Source of the DNA: an uncultured Lachnospiraceae bacterium
Lineage (GTDB): Bacteria > Bacillota > Clostridia > Lachnospirales > Lachnospiraceae
Reading direction: 5' to 3'
Assembly: GCA_934293375.1 (NCBI GenBank)
Contig: CAKQYS010000004.1
Span: 124,001-188,000 of the forward strand
Length of the DNA: 64,000 bases
Below the pieces are notes generated by a model. It was given only the letters and a program-made list of their open reading frames with translations, was not told the DNA's origin and did not search any database. How positions within the stretch are numbered: the stretch's first letter is position 1; every line of letters begins with the position of its first letter. Both the position numbers and the translations under genes were made by a program. Below are positions 52,887-61,204 of the stretch, piece by piece.

Positions 52887-53852
52887 ATGAAAACAAAATA
52901 CTTATATACACTGCTTTGTGTCGGATTTCTGATACTGACACTGACAGGATGCAGCCGGGATACTGTCAACATCCGGTTCGGTGCTGCCGGCATCGGTGGT
53001 ATGTATTACACCTTCGCCACCACATATGCCGGTCTGCTAGATGATGATGCCAACGGATTTACCTTAGATGTCAAAGATACAGCCGGCTCTGAAGCCAATC
53101 TCCGGCTGCTCTCAGACAATTACATCCAGCTTGGCATCTCACAGAATGATCTGATTTATGATGCCTATTTCGGAAAAGGTGAATACGAAAACAAGTCCAT
53201 GACAGATTTTTCTGCTGTTGCCGGCTTATATCCGGAAGTCTGCCAGCTGGTAGTACGCAAAGATTCTGATATTCAGACTGTCAATGATTTACAGGGGCAT
53301 ACCGTCTGTATCGGAGCCAGTGAATCCGGCACAGAACGCAATGCCCGTCAGATTTTAGAGGTCTGCGGTCTGACCGATTCTCTGGTCGACATGGTAAATC
53401 TTGATTACACACAATCCGCTTCCGCATTACAGAATGGTGATATTGATGCCTTCTTCTGCACTGCCGGCATTCAAACCACTGTAATTGAAGAACTGACCAG
53501 ACAATGTGACATCAGACTGCTCGGTCTCGACGATCAATGCAGAAGCCGGTTAGTGACAGCGTATCCATTTTATACCGAATTTGAAATTCCGGCCGGAACC
53601 TATAAGGGACAGGACGCACCGGTTCTGACACTCAGCGTACAGGCTGTCCTTCTGGCAAACAACCGGCTTTCCAAGGATACTGTAAAGGAACTGACTGCGG
53701 CATTATTTACTCATGCACAGGATATGCAGTATACAATCGCACTTGATGTGGAACTTAATGAATCATCTGCTACATCCGGCATTGAAATTCCATTTCACCC
53801 CGGAGCCGCAGCGTATTATCAGGAGCAAGGCATTCCAGTAAACACAAATTAA
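52887..53852 (+). CDS. TAXI-family (TRAP-type) solute-binding lipoprotein
   Basis: The 321-residue protein has a lipoprotein signal peptide with lipobox LTGC (Cys about 22). The TAXI features are visible: RFGAAGIGGMYYTFATTYAG, KDTAGSEANLRLLSDNYIQLGISQND, and GASESGTERNARQIL. TAXI proteins normally serve TRAP transporters with fused 4TM/12TM membrane subunits; none is here. The next gene, 22 bases on, is a GltS-type symporter. The ligand could be glutamate or another dicarboxylate, by inference. Confidence 0.92.
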   Translation: MKTKYLYTLLCVGFLILTLTGCSRDTVNIRFGAAGIGGMYYTFATTYAGLLDDDANGFTLDVKDTAGSEANLRLLSDNYIQLGISQNDLIYDAYFGKGEYENKSMTDFSAVAGLYPEVCQLVVRKDSDIQTVNDLQGHTVCIGASESGTERNARQILEVCGLTDSLVDMVNLDYTQSASALQNGDIDAFFCTAGIQTTVIEELTRQCDIRLLGLDDQCRSRLVTAYPFYTEFEIPAGTYKGQDAPVLTLSVQAVLLANNRLSKDTVKELTAALFTHAQDMQYTIALDVELNESSATSGIEIPFHPGAAAYYQEQGIPVNTN

Positions 53853-53874
53853 CGAACAAAGGACACATTCATAT

Positions 53875-55062
53875 ATGAAAATAGAATTAGATATGTATCA
53901 GACCCTTGCATGTGCTGTATTGGTGCTCATGCTTGGAACTTTTCTTAAAAAACGAATATATTTTCTTGAGAAATTCTGTATCCCATCACCGGTCATCGGC
54001 GGACTGCTGTTTGCCATATTCACCTGTATCTGTTACAGCACCGGTCTCTTGGAATTCTCATTTGATGATACACTCCGCGAAGTGTGCATGGTATTCTTTT
54101 TTACCTCTGTCGGCTTTCAAGCGAATCTTAAGGTATTAAAGAGTGGTGGAAGATCCCTTGCCATATTTCTGGGACTCGTGATCAGTCTGATCGTATTACA
54201 GAATCTGGTAGCAGTGGGCATGTCAAAGCTGATCGGACTTGATCCCCTGATCGGTATGTGCACAGGATCGATTCCTATGGTCGGCGGCCATGGTACTGCC
54301 GGTGCATTTGGCCCGGTACTTGAAGACTTTAATATCACAGGAGCCACCACAATCTGCACTGCCGCAGCCACTTTTGGGCTCGTAGCCGGCAGTCTGATCG
54401 GAGGACCACTTGCCAAGCGTCTGATTGAAACACACAATCTGCTTGATACGGTTGTAGCGGAGGATGACAGTCTGCTCATAGAAGATGAAAAAAAGCACGA
54501 ACGACATACCAATATGTACTCAGCTGCTGTATTCCAGCTGATCCTCGCAATTGGTCTTGGCACTATTTTTTCATGGATGCTGACCAAAACAGGTCTTACC
54601 TTCCCGATCTATATCGGTGCAATGATCGCAGCTGCACTGATCCGCAACATCGGTGAGTATTCCGGTAGATTTATCATTCATATGGGTGAGATCAATGATC
54701 TCGGCGGTATTGCATTATCACTGTTCCTTGGCATCGCAATGATCACACTGAAGCTTTGGCAGCTGGCATCTCTGGCACTGCCACTGTTTATCCTTCTGAT
54801 CAGTCAGGTACTATTGATGGCATTTTTTGTATACTTTATTGAATTTAATGTTATGCACAGAGACTACGATGCCGCGGTACTGGTTGCCGGCACCTGTGGC
54901 TTCGGTATGGGTGCCACACCAAATGCCATGGCAAATATGCAGGCAATCTGTGACAAATATGCTCCATCAGTCAAAGCCTATCTGCTGATCCCATTAGTCG
55001 GCAGTCTGTTTGCTGACTTTATTAACAGTCTGGTAATTACATTTTTCATTAATTTATTATAG
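53875..55062 (+). CDS. gltS: GltS-family sodium/glutamate symporter
   Basis: The 395-residue membrane protein has about ten to twelve helices in two halves and the GltS motifs: IPSPVIGGLLFAIF, GMCTGSIPMVGGHGTAGAFGPVLE (re-entrant loop, near 135-160), and GTCGFGMGATPNAMANMQAI (second re-entrant loop). It co-transports glutamate with sodium in known members. It is adjacent to a TAXI binding protein and followed 17 bases later by a 58-residue gene. Confidence 0.95.
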   Translation: MKIELDMYQTLACAVLVLMLGTFLKKRIYFLEKFCIPSPVIGGLLFAIFTCICYSTGLLEFSFDDTLREVCMVFFFTSVGFQANLKVLKSGGRSLAIFLGLVISLIVLQNLVAVGMSKLIGLDPLIGMCTGSIPMVGGHGTAGAFGPVLEDFNITGATTICTAAATFGLVAGSLIGGPLAKRLIETHNLLDTVVAEDDSLLIEDEKKHERHTNMYSAAVFQLILAIGLGTIFSWMLTKTGLTFPIYIGAMIAAALIRNIGEYSGRFIIHMGEINDLGGIALSLFLGIAMITLKLWQLASLALPLFILLISQVLLMAFFVYFIEFNVMHRDYDAAVLVAGTCGFGMGATPNAMANMQAICDKYAPSVKAYLLIPLVGSLFADFINSLVITFFINLL

Positions 55063-55079
55063 ATAAGGATGCGATTGAT

Positions 55080-55256
55080 ATGTTATTTAAGAAATCAAAA
55101 AAAGAACATGATTATAATCTGACCTATGATAATCTTGCCATTCCGGAGGTGCATACCAAAAAGGAAACCTCTGACACCACCAAGGAGACAGAAGAAAAAC
55201 CTTCCATCTCCTATGAGGGGGTTGCCATTCCGGAAATACACCTGCGCAACAAATAA
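55080..55256 (+). CDS. Small 58-residue protein with duplicated AIPE-(V/I)-H motif
   Basis: Translated directly from the sequence: ATG 55080 with AAGGATG upstream, TAA at 55254. It begins 17 bases after the gltS stop. The highly charged protein, without membrane segment, contains the motif YDNLAIPEVHTKK (about residues 16-28) and again YEGVAIPEIHLRNK (about 45-58), separated by a Thr/Glu/Lys-rich linker. The duplication and the operon position argue that it is real. I know no family for it. Confidence 0.7.
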   Translation: MLFKKSKKEHDYNLTYDNLAIPEVHTKKETSDTTKETEEKPSISYEGVAIPEIHLRNK

Positions 55257-55270
55257 TTACGAGGGTGTTT

Positions 55271-56122
55271 CTATATGATTCCTGCGATGACCAATGTGCT
55301 GACACCCGGTGTCACCACGACTGCATTCGTAACCGGATCTCTTGCATAGGTCGCTGCCGGTACTGTGATCTGTCCTGTATTGGTTGCAAACACACCAGTC
55401 GTTTCATCATAGGTATAATTCGTTGTCTGCGTCCATGCAGTGCCATTAAATGTAACCACAGGATTTGACAAAATCGGATTGAAGGTGTCGGTCACAATTG
55501 CACCAACCGTCTCATCGACCTGTGCATTTCCCATATTCTGAATCAGAAATGTATAGGTCAGTGTACCATTCTCCGTAACCGGAACCGGACTGATAGACTT
55601 TGTGATCGTAAGCATCGGTGCCTGCACTGCTGTTATCACTTCCTCTGCAGTAATCGGCGTGATACCTGCTCCTGCAATGGTTGCCGTATTGGTGATCTGT
55701 GACCCTGCCGCCAATGGTGCATACTCATTGATGTCTGCCTCATAGACAATGATCACATCCCCGCCTGCCGGCACATTGATGCCATTGATCACAAGCGGAG
55801 GGCCATCCACAACAACCGGCGTACTCTGAAGGACACCATTCACATAATACTTTACGCTGCCCTCTACATATCGCAACGGTGTCAGTTCCGTTTCAGCCTG
55901 TAAATATGTCCCCAGATTATCCGTAACAGACAACCCATTCATTGCTGTTGTCCCCGCATTTACAATACTGATCACATAGGTCACACAGTCATTCGGCGTA
56001 TATTCTGCCTTGACCGCCGTCTTCTCTGCCGATAATACCTCTAAAATCTCACCTACAGCGATATTGGAATTGGCAATTGAATTGCCATACCTCAGCTGTG
56101 CCTGATTCGTAAATCTGGCCAT
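55271..56122 (-). CDS. DUF11-domain protein
   Basis: I start at ATG 56122 (283 residues, GAGGAAAGGAAG upstream). It has two Ig-like DUF11 repeats (CVTYVISIVNAGTTAMNGLSVTDNL and TLTYTFLIQNMGNAQVDETVGAIVTDTF). The N-terminus MARFTNQAQLRYGN lacks a signal peptide, as in other clostridial proteins of this kind. It ends at TLVIAGII without anchor. Role unknown, possibly surface or spore-associated. It is convergent with the small protein gene with only 14 bases between. Confidence 0.85.
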   Translation of the reverse strand: MARFTNQAQLRYGNSIANSNIAVGEILEVLSAEKTAVKAEYTPNDCVTYVISIVNAGTTAMNGLSVTDNLGTYLQAETELTPLRYVEGSVKYYVNGVLQSTPVVVDGPPLVINGINVPAGGDVIIVYEADINEYAPLAAGSQITNTATIAGAGITPITAEEVITAVQAPMLTITKSISPVPVTENGTLTYTFLIQNMGNAQVDETVGAIVTDTFNPILSNPVVTFNGTAWTQTTNYTYDETTGVFATNTGQITVPAATYARDPVTNAVVVTPGVSTLVIAGII

Positions 56123-56291
56123 AATGATTCTTCCTTTCCTCACTTATACTTCCAATATATGCAGGATCAGTAAATGGGTTAAGATTTTGTTACCTATGGC
56201 ATGTACGCATTATTTGTGCTAAAATATATGATTGATCATCATCTCATATGATGGAATATGTCTGCCGGGTGGCAGCAGAATGGAGTCTGAC

Positions 56292-57233
56292 ATGAAAAAG
56301 AAAATATTTAATATCATACAGATCGGTGATAAAAGCAACCGTATCAGCAGATTCTTTGATATTTTTATCACGATCACAATTGTAAGTAATATCCTTGTTA
56401 CCTTTATGGAAACCTTTGATGAGCTGGCTTTTCTGTCCAGCCTCTTCCGAGTGACAGAATATACTACAATCGCAATCTTCTGTGCAGAGTATTTTCTCAG
56501 GATCTGGACAGCAGATTATCTATACCCGCAAATACATCCCGTCCATGCAAGACTCCGCTTTCTGGTGTCTTTTGACGGTGTCGTAGATCTTCTGACAATC
56601 ATTCCGATGTCCTTTCTGTCAGGCTTTGTGATTTTCCGGATGCTTCGCGTTGCACGGATCTTTCATCTGTTCCGCCTCAATGCAAAATATGATTCTTTCA
56701 ATGTCATCACTACAGTTCTTTACGAAAAGCGGAATCAGATCATTTCCTCAGTCTTCATCGTCATGATCCTGATGCTTGCCAGTAGTCTGTGTATGTACAG
56801 TGTGGAACACGAGGCACAGCCCAATGTGTTCCGCAATGCCTTCAGTGGAGTCTGGTGGAGCATGTCCACACTTCTGACGGTTGGATACGGCGACATCTAC
56901 CCTATCACAACGCTAGGGCGTATTATGGCGATCGCGATCGCATACCTCGGTGTCGGTGCCGTTGCCATTCCAACCGGTATTATCAGCGCCGGTTTCGTTG
57001 AACAGTATCAGCGGAAAAGCAGCCTGTCAGATTTTCAAAACGCGGATATCAAGGAGATCTGTGAAGTCTTCGTTGACAAGCGGTACGCCGGACATGCGGT
57101 AGAAGAGATTGAAGAAATGGATCAGGCAACCATCTACCTGATCCTTCGTGACGGACTCTCTATTCTGCCCCAGAAAGGGACGATCCTGAAATTAAATGAT
57201 ATCATCGTAGTCCGTGGAATCAACGGACAATAA
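56292..57233 (+). CDS. Voltage-gated-type potassium channel
   Basis: I start at ATG 56292 (313 residues), after TGGAG; the frame is open to TTG 56232. Six membrane helices are present, with an Arg-rich S4-like segment (IFRMLRVARIFHLFRLNA). The pore loop carries the K+ selectivity filter STLLTVGYGDIYP. A cytoplasmic tail after a coiled segment resembles a TrkA-C domain (LSILPQKGTILKLNDIIVVRG), which may bind a regulatory ligand. It ends one base before the convergent GH25 gene. Confidence 0.93.
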   Translation: MKKKIFNIIQIGDKSNRISRFFDIFITITIVSNILVTFMETFDELAFLSSLFRVTEYTTIAIFCAEYFLRIWTADYLYPQIHPVHARLRFLVSFDGVVDLLTIIPMSFLSGFVIFRMLRVARIFHLFRLNAKYDSFNVITTVLYEKRNQIISSVFIVMILMLASSLCMYSVEHEAQPNVFRNAFSGVWWSMSTLLTVGYGDIYPITTLGRIMAIAIAYLGVGAVAIPTGIISAGFVEQYQRKSSLSDFQNADIKEICEVFVDKRYAGHAVEEIEEMDQATIYLILRDGLSILPQKGTILKLNDIIVVRGINGQ

Positions 57234-57234
57234 C

Positions 57235-58182
57235 CTACTGTATAAACTCAATATTCATATCCACATCACCGGATATTCCATCTACCTTCCCCTTTGCAGA
57301 ATACTGCCAGAAGGAGAAGCGATACGGGAATGCCGGTGTATCTGCATATTGTGCATACCACCACTTATACTCCTTCAACTTTCCTACATCAAGATCTAAT
57401 GCAAACCACCGTTTGTTTGCATAGACCATCACATCATATCCCGCAGCCTTAATCGTCTCACAAAAACCCATACATGCCTGTGTACGCTGCTCAACTGACA
57501 GATCATTTGTCCTTGCATCTGCATTTTCCGCATCCTCTGTATCAAGCACGACCGGATACTGCAAAGCTGCCCCCTTTAAATGCTGTAATACAAAGTTGGC
57601 CTCTTCTACTCCCTCCTCATAGCTGATCGCCTGGGAGTAAAAATATACACCTCTTGGGATGCCTGCTACCAATGTACCGGACATATTCCAATCAAAGCAT
57701 TCATCTAACAAAATCTTTCCCGTACCATATCCCCGGTAACCAAGTCTCAAAAAAGCAAAATCAATCCCGGCATTCTTAACCTTCTGCCAGTTGATCTGTT
57801 TATTGTGCTTAGATACATCAATCCCAATCTTACACTGTTTCGTGCCACCCGGTGCATAGATCTTATAACCATGCTCATCCTCTGCAAACGCAGAAAGATC
57901 CAGATTGTGTCTGCCGACGGAATTATCCACCTTCACATACTGTAGCACACCTGCATCATCTGTGATCACAATAAACCGGCGATTGATAAAACCCTGATAC
58001 ATCTCCTCCTGCATAGTAAGCAGAGGCTCATAGGTTGCCACACCGCAATCAGCATCCACCTGTGTCATCGCCGCCTTGTGTCCACAGCCACACAGCAATA
58101 TCATCATTGCCATAAGCATCAATATGAACGAAACTTTCCTGCCATATCTGTTTTTCTTTATCTGCATCTGATCTGTTCTCAT
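57235..58182 (-). CDS. GH25 family lysozyme-like lipoprotein
   Basis: I start at ATG 58182 (315 residues; AAAGGAAGAG upstream); the open frame to 58365 includes 61 unlikely residues. A basic signal peptide ends in lipobox LCGC (Cys about 31). The GH25 catalytic domain (about 110-315) has GIDVSKHNKQINW, VYFYSQAISYEEG, and the catalytic acidic residues in VVLDTEDAE; it ends FWQYSAKGKVDGISGDVDMN. It should cut the glycan of peptidoglycan at the MurNAc-GlcNAc bond. Confidence 0.92.
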   Translation of the reverse strand: MRTDQMQIKKNRYGRKVSFILMLMAMMILLCGCGHKAAMTQVDADCGVATYEPLLTMQEEMYQGFINRRFIVITDDAGVLQYVKVDNSVGRHNLDLSAFAEDEHGYKIYAPGGTKQCKIGIDVSKHNKQINWQKVKNAGIDFAFLRLGYRGYGTGKILLDECFDWNMSGTLVAGIPRGVYFYSQAISYEEGVEEANFVLQHLKGAALQYPVVLDTEDAENADARTNDLSVEQRTQACMGFCETIKAAGYDVMVYANKRWFALDLDVGKLKEYKWWYAQYADTPAFPYRFSFWQYSAKGKVDGISGDVDMNIEFIQ

Positions 58183-58281
58183 ATTTCTCTTCCTTTGCAA
58201 TCCGTTCCATCTCACATACTCTATTGATTCGCATATTACGCTGTCTCTATCATACAATATCACTGTCAAAAATACAACAAA

Positions 58282-58305
58282 AATGGGAGTCCACAGACTC
58301 CCATT
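58282..58305 (-). terminator. Terminator after the lipoprotein gene
   Basis: A perfect 10-bp stem AATGGGAGTC/GACTCCCATT (58282-58291 with 58296-58305), followed on the minus strand by TTTTGTTG. Confidence 0.85.
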
Positions 58306-58318
58306 CAACATTCTTTTC

Positions 58319-59167
58319 TTAATCATCGCCACCGATTGCATCAATCGATACCGCGTTCTTTGCATCCTCCGGCAAAGTGATATCTGTCACGGTACCAAAG
58401 CCCTGATATACCAGCTCCATTGTACATACCGGAATCGTCACCTTCTGCCCCTGCATCTGCATAATACTCTCCATCATCGGTGCCATATCTGCATAGATCT
58501 TGACCGGAGTAAATTCGTTCTTGTCGATCCAGATCGTAACGTTCAGATCTCCCAGACTGCTAAAATCAACATCATCCGCATCTGTTCCCACAAGACTGGA
58601 AACATCCGACTGCTCAAATACTTCTTTCAGCGCATCGCCTGTGATCTTACCTTCGATCTTGAATGTCTCCTTATCCTCAACCGTCTCTTCCCCGGTCAGG
58701 CTGAAATTCTTCATGTTCTTAATATAAATATCCATATTGAGCTGGTTATTCATATTATCCTGCTGCTCAGAGAGCACATCGTTGTCTAACGCCTGCTTCA
58801 TCCATGTATTTGCAGAATACATATATGTGTAATACTGATCGCCATCCTTCATGATATAGGTATCCATGTCATACTTGCCAATGGAACCCATATCCATATT
58901 CATCTTCATATATGCCTTATAATCCGGGTCCTTCATCAGCTGCAGCTGCGAATTAATCCGAAACTGATATGTGTCTGAAGAATCAGATGATCCCATTTCC
59001 ATGTTTAAAGACATGGTCGCCTCACAGTTATCTACTGTCAGATTCTTTTCTGTGTACTTTCTGATCACATCTTCAGCTGACAGCTTGCCACATCCTGCAA
59101 ATGATATCGCCATAACAGCCATGACACATGTCAACAGTATCTTCTTTCCTAACCTCGTTACCTTCAT
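58319..59167 (-). CDS. Lipoprotein of the LppX/DUF6612-like type
   Basis: I start at ATG 59167 (282 residues; TTAGGAGGA upstream). It has a signal peptide with lipobox FAGC (Cys about 26). The body is a predicted beta-sheet with repeated YKAYMKMNMDMGSIGKYDMD and KETFKIEGKITGDALK segments, and ends DLNVTIWIDKNEFTPVKIYADM. By pattern it belongs to the LppX/LolA-like group that binds lipids, but this is uncertain. It stands alone with its own terminator. Confidence 0.8.
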   Translation of the reverse strand: MKVTRLGKKILLTCVMAVMAISFAGCGKLSAEDVIRKYTEKNLTVDNCEATMSLNMEMGSSDSSDTYQFRINSQLQLMKDPDYKAYMKMNMDMGSIGKYDMDTYIMKDGDQYYTYMYSANTWMKQALDNDVLSEQQDNMNNQLNMDIYIKNMKNFSLTGEETVEDKETFKIEGKITGDALKEVFEQSDVSSLVGTDADDVDFSSLGDLNVTIWIDKNEFTPVKIYADMAPMMESIMQMQGQKVTIPVCTMELVYQGFGTVTDITLPEDAKNAVSIDAIGGDD

Positions 59168-59287
59168 AAATCCTCCTAACCTTGATAGAATGGTATCTCC
59201 ATCCCACAATTAACCTCATAGTATTACTTTAATATATCACGGAGGAAAAAGCAAGGTAATTCCATTCGGCAAATACTTACAAAATGG

Positions 59288-60280
59288 CTACTCTAAATCC
59301 ATCAGTTCCTGCTGGAACCTGGTATAATCCGTTCTTTTGTCCTTAATAAACTGAATCGCTGATGATGGATGACTATTCAGGATACCTGTCAACAGATATG
59401 GCACATCAAATCCCCAGTCGTAGGATGTCTTCATATCCCCCATATACTTTTCAATGAAATTCATCACCGGCACCAGATCATACTTTGGATTCTTCAAAAA
59501 TCCCAGCAAAGACTCCATAAAGCAGTTTCCTGCTCCTCTTCCCATTCCACAGATGGTGGCATCCAGCATACTCGCACCCTCTCCCTTTAACATGGCTTCG
59601 ATCGTATTGGCAAATGCCAGCTGCTGGTTATTGTGTGCATGAATCCCTACCTTCTTGCCATGTGCAGATGCCACTTCCATGTACTGCTTTGTCAGTCTGT
59701 GGATCTGTTCCGGATAAAATGCACCAAAGCTGTCTACCAGATAGATCGTATCCACGGAACACTCCGCCAACAAAGCAAGTCCATTTTCCAAATCCTCACT
59801 ATTTACCTTCGACACAGCCATAATATTGACCGTCGTTTCGTAACCCTTCTCATGCGCATCTTCAATGATCTCAATAGCCGATGGGATCTGATGGATATAT
59901 GTCGCCGTACGCACCATATCAATAACACTCTCAGACCGTGGAAGAATATCCCTCTTATAGTTCGTTCTTCCCACATCTGCCATAACCGAAATCTTCAGAG
60001 GGGAATCATTCTCTCCAACGATCGACCGGATCGCATCCTCATCGCAAAACTTCCACTTTCCAAAATCCGCCTCATTAAATACATCCTTGGAAGCCTTATA
60101 GCCAAACTCCATATAATCTACGCCTGCTGCGATATTGGTCCTATATAATGCCTTTACAAAATCATCTGAAAATGCAAAGTTGTTCACGAGTCCACCATCT
60201 CTTAATGTACAATCCATTACCTTTGTCTCAGGACCATACGAGATCAGATTTGCCTTCTGTTTTGTCTTTGTTTCTGCCAT
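59288..60280 (-). CDS. DRE-TIM aldolase-type protein (HMGL-like)
   Basis: I start at ATG 60280 (330 residues; AGAGG upstream). It is a DRE-TIM metallolyase: VMDCTLRDGG (residues about 24-33) is the substrate- and metal-binding signature, and HAHNNQQLAFAN near 216-227 provides the metal His pair. It resembles 4-hydroxy-2-oxovalerate aldolase. There is no acylating dehydrogenase gene next to it, so the true reaction is open. The promoter region has paired CTTTAAAC repeats. Confidence 0.9.
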   Translation of the reverse strand: MAETKTKQKANLISYGPETKVMDCTLRDGGLVNNFAFSDDFVKALYRTNIAAGVDYMEFGYKASKDVFNEADFGKWKFCDEDAIRSIVGENDSPLKISVMADVGRTNYKRDILPRSESVIDMVRTATYIHQIPSAIEIIEDAHEKGYETTVNIMAVSKVNSEDLENGLALLAECSVDTIYLVDSFGAFYPEQIHRLTKQYMEVASAHGKKVGIHAHNNQQLAFANTIEAMLKGEGASMLDATICGMGRGAGNCFMESLLGFLKNPKYDLVPVMNFIEKYMGDMKTSYDWGFDVPYLLTGILNSHPSSAIQFIKDKRTDYTRFQQELMDLE

Positions 60281-60308
60281 AATAGTCAACCTCTTTCTTT
60301 TATATCGT

Positions 60309-60343
60309 CACTTTAAACCGTAACGCTTTAAACTACTAAAGTG
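60309..60343. repeat. Paired repeats in the aldolase promoter region
   Basis: Direct repeats CTTTAAAC at 60311-60318 and 60326-60333 (15 bp apart) lie inside an inverted repeat CACTTTA (60309-60315) / TAAAGTG (60337-60343). On the minus strand TTGTTA and TAGTTT sit 17 bp apart over the same stretch. The arrangement suggests an operator. Confidence 0.5.
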
Positions 60344-60360
60344 TTATTACTATAACAAAA

Positions 60361-60388
60361 AAAGAGCGTCTTGTCAACGCTCTTTTTT
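60361..60388 (-). terminator. Terminator overlapping the methyltransferase stop
   Basis: Stem AAAGAGCGT (60361-60369) with ACGCTCTTT (60377-60385), T-runs on both strands; the methyltransferase stop codon lies inside it. Confidence 0.85.
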
Positions 60389-61183
60389 GATTCTTCTGCA
60401 TATATCCACTGTATGGGAACTTGCACCCATCAGATCCGGCCGCTCACATACTGCCATCTGATATGCGATAAACCGGGAAAATGTCTCTTCATCCATGGCA
60501 TTTAATACAGGCCGCATATAATCAGCAGGGCCATCCGGCGCGATCATCTGGATACGCTGTAATCCCGCCATGGTATTCAGTCTGTCAATATCCTCAATCC
60601 TGACATAATCATATAGATTCTCCGGCGTAACCGTCACATGAAAATCCGCATCAACAGTGCCGTTTTCGAGGCACTCCGTGATATGATTCTCCCTGAATCC
60701 ATATGTCAGAATGCTATAATCATTCATACAATATGCTATCAGAATATATCCGCCTGCTCTTGTGACCCTTTTTGCTTCCGTAAGAGCCTTCACCTTATCT
60801 TCATCACCAAACAAATGATACATGGGGCCGAAGACAATCGTCATATCAAAGCTCTCATCTGCAAAACGCTTGAGATTCATCGCATTTCCCTGATATGCCT
60901 TCACACTGCTGCCTTTCTTTTTGAGGATGCCAAGATTATATCTGACCAGTTCCACAGCTGTCACATCGTATCCTTCCTCTGCCAATGCCACCGAATATCT
61001 GCCAGTACCTGCACCCACATCCAGCACTCTGATCTGGGACACCGGCTGCCCGGTTTCTTTTTCCAGCCGGCTCAGATAACGATGTATATACTCCATTGTC
61101 ACATAAAATTCTACCTGTCCATGCCGGCTCGTCAGCCGTTTTTCTTCGTTGAATTTATTGTAGTATTGTTCTAACTCTGTCAT
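60374..61183 (-). CDS. Class I SAM-dependent methyltransferase
   Basis: I start at ATG 61183 (269 residues; ACAGGT upstream is a weak site). The SAM-binding motif VLDVGAGTGRYSVALA (about 53-68) is followed by VTAVELV and a methyltransferase-11-type core (DMTIVFGPMYHLFGDEDKVKALTEAKRV). The substrate is unknown. It follows the EAL protein by 21 bases. Confidence 0.9.
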   Translation of the reverse strand: MTELEQYYNKFNEEKRLTSRHGQVEFYVTMEYIHRYLSRLEKETGQPVSQIRVLDVGAGTGRYSVALAEEGYDVTAVELVRYNLGILKKKGSSVKAYQGNAMNLKRFADESFDMTIVFGPMYHLFGDEDKVKALTEAKRVTRAGGYILIAYCMNDYSILTYGFRENHITECLENGTVDADFHVTVTPENLYDYVRIEDIDRLNTMAGLQRIQMIAPDGPADYMRPVLNAMDEETFSRFIAYQMAVCERPDLMGASSHTVDICRRIKKER

Positions 61184-61204
61184 AATTCTACCTGTCAATC
61201 CCCA

